This document shows, piece by piece, positions 30,363 through 34,745 of a stretch of DNA of 34,745 bases (positions are counted from its first letter, which is position 1; every line of letters begins with the position of its first letter). Position numbers and translations under genes: made by a program. Source of the DNA: Thermoproteus sp. CP80. Its GTDB lineage: Archaea; Thermoproteota; Thermoprotei; Thermoproteales; Thermoproteaceae. The stretch covers positions 1-34,745 of the forward strand of contig NZ_LCWM02000019.1 of assembly GCF_002077075.2 (NCBI RefSeq), in the 5' to 3' direction. The notes beneath the pieces are model-generated. The model was not told the DNA's origin. It searched no databases and saw nothing but the letters and a program-made list of their open reading frames with translations.

Positions 30363-32189
30363 ATGGCAGGCTGGCAGGGTCGGGTCCTGAGGGTCGACCT
30401 CACCAGGAGGAAGTACGTGGTCCAGGAGCTCGACGGCTTCGTGGCGAGGGACTTCATAGGCGGGAGAGGCCTCGCGGCGAAGATCCTGTGGGACGAGCTC
30501 CCGCCCGGCGTGGATCCGCTGTCGCCGCACAACAAGCTCATATTTGCGGCGGGGCCGCTGACCGGTTTGACCAACGTCAACATGGGGAAGCTGGTGGTGG
30601 CGGCCAAGTCGCCCATAACGGGGGGCTACGGCGACGGCAACATAGGCGCGTGGGCCGGCGTCTACATGCGGCGGGCGGGCTACGACGCCGTGGTGGTCGA
30701 GGGCAGGGCTGAGAGACCTACATACATCTATATAGACGAGAAGGGGGTCCAGTTCCTGGACGCGTCCGACCTTTGGGGCCTGAACACCTGGGCCACGGAG
30801 GACAAGCTGCAGAAGATGCATGGGAGGGACGCCGGCGTCATCTCCATAGGTCCCGCCGGCGAGAATCTGGTGAAATACGCGGTGGTGGTGGCCCAGAGGG
30901 GTAGGGCCGGGGGGAGGCCGGGCATGGGCGCCGTCATGGGGTCCAAGAACCTCAAGGCGGTCGTGGTGAAGGGGAAGGGCGAGATACCGGTCGCCGACAG
31001 GTCCATAAACAAGTTGGGCCTCGAGGCCGTGGAGCAGGGCAGGGAGATGCCGGGCTACAGCTTCTGGATGAAGCAGGGCACCACGTCCACCGTGGAGTGG
31101 GCCCAGGAGGCCAGCGTGTTGCCTACCTACAACTTCTCGGAGGGGCAGTTCGACGAGTTCGAGAAGATAGGCGGGGCCATGGTCGAGAAGATGGAGGTGG
31201 ACCTCAAGTCCTGCCCGCTGTGCTTCATGCCCTGCGGCCACTGGGTTCCCGCCGAGGGCGGAGTCGCCGAGGTCGACTACGAGAACATAGCCCTGCTGGG
31301 CTCGAACCTAGGCATAGGCGACCTCTCCAAGGTGGCGGAGCTCAACCGCATAGCCGACCTCATGGGGATGGACACCATATCCCTCGGCAACACCTTGGGC
31401 TTCGCCATGGAGGCAAGCGAGAGGGGCCTGACGAAGGAGCACGGGCTGAAGGTCGAGTGGGGGGACTACAGGGCCGCGAGGGACCTGGCGCTGGATATAG
31501 CCTACAGGAGGGGCTTCGGCGACCTGCTGGCCGAGGGCACCATGAGGGCCTCGCGGAGGCTCAAGGCGGAGGAGCTGGCGGTGCAGGTCAAGGGGCTGGA
31601 GGTCTCGGCCTACGACTGCCACGCGGCGCCCGCCATGGCGCTCGCCTACGCCACGTCGCCCATAGGCCCCCACCACAAGGACGCCTGGGTCATCTCGTGG
31701 GAGGTCAAGACGGACCGCCTCGGCTACACAAGGGAGAAGGCCGCCAAGGTGGTCGAGCTACAGAGGATAAGGGGAGGCTGGTTCGAGGCGTTCGTGGGGT
31801 GCCGCCTGCCTTGGGTCGAGATCTCCCTGCCGCTGGACTGGTACCCCAGGCTCTTCAAGGCCGCCACCGGCGTCGACGCGACGCCGGACTACTTCAACGA
31901 GGTCGGCGACCGTATATACGCCCTCATAAGGGCCTTCTGGGTGAGGGAATACGGCCGCTGGAGCAGGGAGCTCGACGTGCCGCCCCCCAAGTGGTTCAAG
32001 AGGCCGCTCACCAAGGGCCCCCTCAAGGGCGCGCGCCTGGACTACGGCAAGTACGACGAGATGTTGAGCCACTACTACGACATAAGGGGCTGGGACGAAA
32101 ACGGAGTCCCCAGGAGGAGCACCCTGCGCCGCCTCGGCCTGGACTACGTGGCGCCCGTCCTCGAGAGGTACGTGGAGCTGAAGGACTGA
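30363..32189 (+). CDS. Aldehyde:ferredoxin oxidoreductase family protein, second copy
   Basis: A 608-residue AOR-family enzyme. The start at ATG 30363 is chosen by TATA spacing. GGRGLAAKILWDELPPGVDPLSP, GPLTGLTNVNMGKLVVAAKSP and GYGDGNIGAWAG lie in the pterin domain. The cluster ligands are CPLCFMPC (C284, C287, C291), with the fourth Cys in FVGCRLPW. LMGMDTISLGN is the second pterin motif. Substrate residues differ from the first AOR; the GTTSTVEWAQEASVLPTYNFSEGQF segment is like the tungsten oxidoreductases of crenarchaea, including glyceraldehyde-3-phosphate-type enzymes, but assignment is not secure. It adjoins a glucan phosphorylase, which would fit a role in sugar breakdown. Confidence 0.92.
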   Translation: MAGWQGRVLRVDLTRRKYVVQELDGFVARDFIGGRGLAAKILWDELPPGVDPLSPHNKLIFAAGPLTGLTNVNMGKLVVAAKSPITGGYGDGNIGAWAGVYMRRAGYDAVVVEGRAERPTYIYIDEKGVQFLDASDLWGLNTWATEDKLQKMHGRDAGVISIGPAGENLVKYAVVVAQRGRAGGRPGMGAVMGSKNLKAVVVKGKGEIPVADRSINKLGLEAVEQGREMPGYSFWMKQGTTSTVEWAQEASVLPTYNFSEGQFDEFEKIGGAMVEKMEVDLKSCPLCFMPCGHWVPAEGGVAEVDYENIALLGSNLGIGDLSKVAELNRIADLMGMDTISLGNTLGFAMEASERGLTKEHGLKVEWGDYRAARDLALDIAYRRGFGDLLAEGTMRASRRLKAEELAVQVKGLEVSAYDCHAAPAMALAYATSPIGPHHKDAWVISWEVKTDRLGYTREKAAKVVELQRIRGGWFEAFVGCRLPWVEISLPLDWYPRLFKAATGVDATPDYFNEVGDRIYALIRAFWVREYGRWSRELDVPPPKWFKRPLTKGPLKGARLDYGKYDEMLSHYYDIRGWDENGVPRRSTLRRLGLDYVAPVLERYVELKD

Positions 32190-32221
32190 CGGCGGCCTCC
32201 CGCACGCGGCCGGCCGCGCGG

Positions 32222-33178
32222 CTAGAGCCACTGCGTCAGCTCCGTCTGTCCCCTGGGCGGTATTCTGGAGGCCCTCAGCCCCAGTCTGTTGAGCCATCTG
32301 GCCAGCTCGTCCACGTGTCCATATACGGTATAGATCCTCTTGGCCCGGCTCCTCAGGGCGGTCTCCAGGAGGGCCGGGAAGTCGGCGTGGTTGCTCAGCG
32401 GTATGCCCACGCCCCTCTCGGGCTTGGCCACGGCGTAGTGGCCGCTCAGCTCCACGACGAGCGAGCCGGGGGGAGGCCGGGAGGTGAGGCCCAGGACCAC
32501 CGCCTCCCCGGGGCCCGGCCTGACGCCCCGCGCCAGCTCCCTGCCGCCGGGGAAGCCCAGGGCCCTGTTCAAGGCGGCTATCCTCGGCTCTAGGTACAGC
32601 CTGCGGCTCGGCAGAAGCCTCGCCATCTCCTGCCCCTTCCCCAGAGGGCCTGCTCTTATGGCCACCGGGGCGTCGCCCCTATCCGCAAGGGCCGCGATCT
32701 CCCCGTAGAGCCTCTCGCGGGGCGGGAAGACGTACTGGCGGGAGCCGTAGGTGGCCTCCATGACCAGCACGTCGGCCTCGACGGCGTCGGCCCCCCCGAC
32801 CACGTTGCTGCCGGCCGGGTTGAAATCGCCGGTCAGCCCCACCGTGCCCTCCCGCGACTCCAGGACGTACATGACGCTCCCAGGCACGTGCCCTGCGTTC
32901 AGCACGTGGAGGTAGAACTTGCCGAGGTCCAGCCTGTCGCCGGGCCTTACCAGGGCGTACCTCCTGGGCCTTACCCCGTACCTCACGAGCAGGACCTGCA
33001 GGGTCTCTCTGGTCAGCACGGCGAAGGCCCTCCTGACGTGCCGCGTGACGTGGTCGCTGTGTCCGTGCGTCAACAGCACCGCGTCGTACTCCGCCTCGCG
33101 GAAGGGCCTGAAGGGATCCACCAAGACCTTGAAGCCCCTCCCCTCCACCACGACGCCGCCGTCGAAGAACACCCGCAC
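32222..33178 (-). CDS. Beta-lactamase-fold exonuclease-like protein
   Basis: A 318-residue metallo-beta-lactamase-fold protein with the metal ligands LTHGHSDH (H38, H40, D42, H43), GHVPGSVMYVLE, GDFNP and LSNHADFPALL, the last being the beta-CASP-like His motif. EATYGSR is also typical. GTG 33178 is the start because TATA box CTTTAAAAAACGG on the minus strand lies about 22 nt upstream. The size and motif order fit the DNA ligase-associated or RNA-processing exonuclease groups rather than a lactonase. It is convergent with the AOR gene with a 32-nt gap. Confidence 0.82.
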   Translation of the reverse strand: MRVFFDGGVVVEGRGFKVLVDPFRPFREAEYDAVLLTHGHSDHVTRHVRRAFAVLTRETLQVLLVRYGVRPRRYALVRPGDRLDLGKFYLHVLNAGHVPGSVMYVLESREGTVGLTGDFNPAGSNVVGGADAVEADVLVMEATYGSRQYVFPPRERLYGEIAALADRGDAPVAIRAGPLGKGQEMARLLPSRRLYLEPRIAALNRALGFPGGRELARGVRPGPGEAVVLGLTSRPPPGSLVVELSGHYAVAKPERGVGIPLSNHADFPALLETALRSRAKRIYTVYGHVDELARWLNRLGLRASRIPPRGQTELTQWL

Positions 33179-33192
33179 GTCTATGCCGAAAC

Positions 33193-33206
33193 CGTTTTTT
33201 AAAGAA
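33193..33206. promoter_or_regulatory. Two-way TATA element (exonuclease gene and candidate sRNA)
   Basis: CGTTTTTTAAAGAA reads as a TATA box on both strands. On the minus strand it is about 22 nt before GTG 33178; on the plus strand it is about 24 nt before the C box of the candidate sRNA at 33223. Confidence 0.55.
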
Positions 33207-33220
33207 GAACGCGGAGCCCT

Positions 33221-33276
33221 CCGATGATGACCTGTCCCTTTGGGCCTCAGATGGCCGTTTATGCCACAGACTGAGC
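33221..33276 (+). ncRNA. Candidate C/D box sRNA
   Basis: C box GATGATGA (33223-33230) is canonical. About 15 nt of possible guide leads to a weak D' site (CTCA, 33246-33249), a C'-like GATGGC (33250-33255), another 15 nt of guide and a canonical D box CTGA (33271-33274). Length of 52 nt and spacing fit archaeal C/D box sRNAs. TATA spacing supports a plus-strand transcript that begins at the C box. The D' box deviates and the terminal stem is weak. A target in rRNA or tRNA was not identified. Confidence 0.55.
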
Positions 33277-33325
33277 GCCTCCCCCCGCCGACGCGTAGCT
33301 TTTTTCTGCAGGTCCGTGCCCCTCC

Positions 33326-33766
33326 ATGCTGCTGAAGACCCACGTGATCTTCGGCGTCGCCGTGGGGTTCCTGGCCATGCGGCTCGGGGCCCCGCCGGCG
33401 GCCTCCCTGGCCGCCGCGGCGGTTCTCTCGGCCCTGATAAACCCGGCGATGGACTACCTGGGCCACGAGTCGGGGAGGCGGGTCCCGCGGACGCACGAGC
33501 CCATGCACGCCGCGGCTCTGGGGGCCGCCGCGGGGGCTGCGGCGGGGCTGGCGCTGGGGCTCCACGCCGCCTACTGCGCCCTGGCCGGAGCCGCCGTGTC
33601 CCTCTCCCACCTCCTCCTGGACGCCTTCACGGAGCACGGGATATACGTGAGGCGGGGCTGGCGCTACAGGAGGTTCGCGCTGGCGCACCTCAGGTACAAC
33701 GACCCGGCGGCCAACGGGCTCGCCGCGGCGATCTCGCTGCTGGTCCTGGCGGCGGGCCTCCTCTAG
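33326..33766 (+). CDS. DUF1286-like membrane protein
   Basis: A 146-residue membrane protein with four hydrophobic segments (about residues 5-20, 25-40, 60-100 and 125-146). NPAMDYLGHE, RTHEPMHA and SHLLLDAFTEHGIYV carry conserved His and Asp residues placed as in small membrane-bound metal-dependent hydrolases (YdjM/DUF1286 type). AHLRYNDPAANG near the end is also typical for DUF1286. I assign it to this group with moderate certainty. A T-rich element (GCTTTTTTC, about 33298) lies 25-28 nt upstream of the ATG. Confidence 0.7.
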   Translation: MLLKTHVIFGVAVGFLAMRLGAPPAASLAAAAVLSALINPAMDYLGHESGRRVPRTHEPMHAAALGAAAGAAAGLALGLHAAYCALAGAAVSLSHLLLDAFTEHGIYVRRGWRYRRFALAHLRYNDPAANGLAAAISLLVLAAGLL

Positions 33767-33794
33767 GCGGCCGACGGCTACGCGCAACGGGCCC

Positions 33795-34415
33795 TCAGCC
33801 GGGCCCGGCCCGCTCGAAGGATATCCCGTCCACGGTGGTCAGCGTGGCCTTGTAGAGAAAGTCCATCTGCCTCAAGGCGGCTACGTAGTCGAACTCGTTG
33901 AGGGCGGCGATCGCGTCTATGGGGACGACCGCGTCGTACAGCCTCAGCCTGGCGCCGGCCACGGCGTGTAGGACGCAGATATTCGCCACGGTGCCCACGA
34001 CGACCAGACGGCGCACCCCGTACATGCGGAGCAGGTGGTCGAGCGGCGTGCCGAAGAACGGGTCGTACCTCATCTTCTCCACGACGACGTCGCCCTCCCT
34101 CGGCTTGAGCTCGTCGACGATCTGCCAGCCCCACGTCCCCTTCACCACGTGGGGACCCCATATGGGGAACTCCACCGGATCGTCGGGATAGTGGGTATCT
34201 TGGGTATACACGACGCGCGCCCCCGCCGACCTGGCCCTCTCGAGGAGCGCGGCTATCTTGGGTATTATCTCCCTGGCGGAAGGCCCGTAGAGCCTCCCGT
34301 TTGGATGCGCGAAGTCGTTCTGCATATCCACGACGAGGACCGCGCTCCCGTCGGCCGGCAGCGAGACCTTGTCGACGATGGGTATCCTGGGCACGCCGAC
34401 GGTTGCCGGCAGCAT
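33795..34415 (-). CDS. Isochorismatase-family amidohydrolase (nicotinamidase-like)
   Basis: A 206-residue cysteine hydrolase. The catalytic triad is visible: D30 in VLVVDMQNDF, K114 in VVEKMRYDPF and C147 in VGTVANICVLHA. A metal-site candidate is D72 and H74 in TQDTHYPDD, and the cis-peptide VAN precedes the Cys region, as in nicotinamidases. The enzyme probably converts nicotinamide to nicotinate in NAD salvage, though other isochorismatase-like substrates are possible. ATG 34415 is the start because TATA sequence CTTATACG lies about 19-22 nt upstream; a longer frame would add 13 residues before the promoter. Confidence 0.88.
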   Translation of the reverse strand: MLPATVGVPRIPIVDKVSLPADGSAVLVVDMQNDFAHPNGRLYGPSAREIIPKIAALLERARSAGARVVYTQDTHYPDDPVEFPIWGPHVVKGTWGWQIVDELKPREGDVVVEKMRYDPFFGTPLDHLLRMYGVRRLVVVGTVANICVLHAVAGARLRLYDAVVPIDAIAALNEFDYVAALRQMDFLYKATLTTVDGISFERAGPG

Positions 34416-34454
34416 GCGGAAAAACCTGACGTATAAGATAAGGAGATCGCGCAA

Positions 34455-34583
34455 TGTATGCGCCCCCGGCCGCCCGGGGCGCCGAGGGACGGCGCAACCC
34501 GCACGAGACTTTTGCCCGGCCCAGCGGGATGGAGACGGCCCTGCAGAGGGCTCCGAAAGACCCTAGGCTTGTGTCAAGAGGGA
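34455..34583. other. Intergenic region between the hydrolase gene and tRNA-Asn
   Basis: About 130 GC-rich bases with no ORF or RNA gene that I can support. Short self-complementary pieces (for example CCCGGGGCG near 34475) occur but no terminator-like T-run follows the tRNA on the minus strand. Confidence 0.3.
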
Positions 34584-34711
34584 TGGCGCCGCCGCCGGGA
34601 TTTGAATTCCCGGGGATCCCCCTCCCGGGACCTACGGGTGTCTGCGGCGCTCGCCTTAACAGCATCAGCCCCCGTGGGGACCGCCGCTATACCGGGCTTA
34701 GCTACGGCGGC
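34584..34711 (-). tRNA. tRNA-Asn(GUU) with three 17-nt introns and encoded CCA
   Basis: Read on the minus strand: acceptor GCCGCCG, TA, D-stem GCTA/TAGC, G26, then GCGG, a 17-nt insertion (34664-34680), G31, loop CTGTTA with anticodon GTT, a second 17-nt insertion (34640-34656) at the canonical 37/38 site, A38, CCCGT, V-loop AGGTC, T-stem CCGGG, a third 17-nt insertion (34607-34623) at 53/54, loop TTCAAAT, CCCGG, acceptor CGGCGGC, G73 and CCA (34586-34584). All stems pair once the three insertions are removed (position 27-43 as G-T), giving 74 nt. G73 and GTT fit Asn. Each insertion carries a 4-bp hairpin with a 2-nt loop, as in short bulge-helix-bulge introns known in Thermoproteales. A TATA-like ACATAAAG sits about 25 nt upstream (34733-34740). 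Confidence 0.88.
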
Positions 34712-34745
34712 GACGAGGCACATTATGGAGGACTTTATGTATTTT

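Noticed and set aside
31097-32593. 498-codon plus-strand open frame
   Set aside because: Frame-shifted shadow of the second AOR gene running into the exonuclease gene; Gly/Arg-rich and without domain features.
33179-33787. N-terminal extension of the exonuclease-like gene on the minus strand
   Set aside because: It would cover the DUF1286-like gene and the sRNA region; the TATA box at 33193-33206 and family N-terminus place the start at 33178.
33778-34665. 295-codon minus-strand frame over the isochorismatase-family gene
   Set aside because: Out-of-frame shadow running into the tRNA-Asn gene; the D-K-C catalytic triad lies in the other frame.
1-34745. CRISPR array
   Set aside because: I saw no regularly spaced short repeats; the only direct repeats are the 146-bp pair, the tandem unit in the surface gene and the tRNA-Tyr ends.

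Overview
The window looks like chromosome of a GC-rich hyperthermophilic crenarchaeon of the order Thermoproteales, probably Thermoproteus-like. The signs are leaderless genes with a TATA box about 25 nt before an ATG, GTG or TTG start, AGG/AGA and ATA codons, two PaREP2-type proteins, tungsten-type aldehyde:ferredoxin oxidoreductases, and tRNA genes with several very short introns outside the anticodon loop. The species call is inference.

Layout. 1-4.6 kb: two PaREP2-like genes around an intron-bearing tRNA-Tyr 3' portion (2703-2815), with a second, internally deleted tRNA-Tyr fragment at 4563-4609. 4.7-9.1 kb: five tightly overlapping genes (DUF4129-like membrane protein, membrane protein, MoxR ATPase, DUF58 protein, membrane protein), a MoxR-type envelope module. 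9.1-9.55 kb: a small zinc-ribbon gene, a candidate C/D box sRNA and a tRNA-like 5' half, the last two sharing a two-way TATA element. 9.55-14.4 kb: a minus-strand operon of MFS carrier, acyl-CoA synthetase, class III CoA-transferase and CitE-type lyase, fitting uptake, CoA activation and cleavage of a small carboxylic acid. 14.6-16.6 kb: a Trm9-like methyltransferase next to Elp3, two enzymes expected to act in sequence on tRNA wobble uridine.

16.6-19.1 kb: a surface protein (signal peptide, beta-propeller, repeats, C-terminal anchor) split by a frameshift. 19.2-23.1 kb: a lone SufD-like protein, Nudix hydrolase, hemerythrin-like protein, an unknown protein and a GH57 glycosidase. 23.3-25.1 kb and 30.4-32.2 kb: two aldehyde:ferredoxin oxidoreductases. 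Between them lie a winged-helix regulator with a membrane protein, two paralogous secreted proteins that share an exact 146-bp promoter plus signal-peptide repeat, and an alpha-glucan phosphorylase. 32.2-34.7 kb: a beta-lactamase-fold exonuclease, a second candidate C/D box sRNA, a DUF1286-like membrane protein, an isochorismatase-family hydrolase and a tRNA-Asn gene readable only if three 17-nt introns are removed.

The most unusual content is in the RNA genes (triple-intron tRNA-Asn, tRNA-Tyr pieces, tRNA-like 5' half, two sRNA candidates on two-way TATA elements) and in the duplicated promoter/signal-peptide cassette. Functions are from motif reading only; no database search was run.
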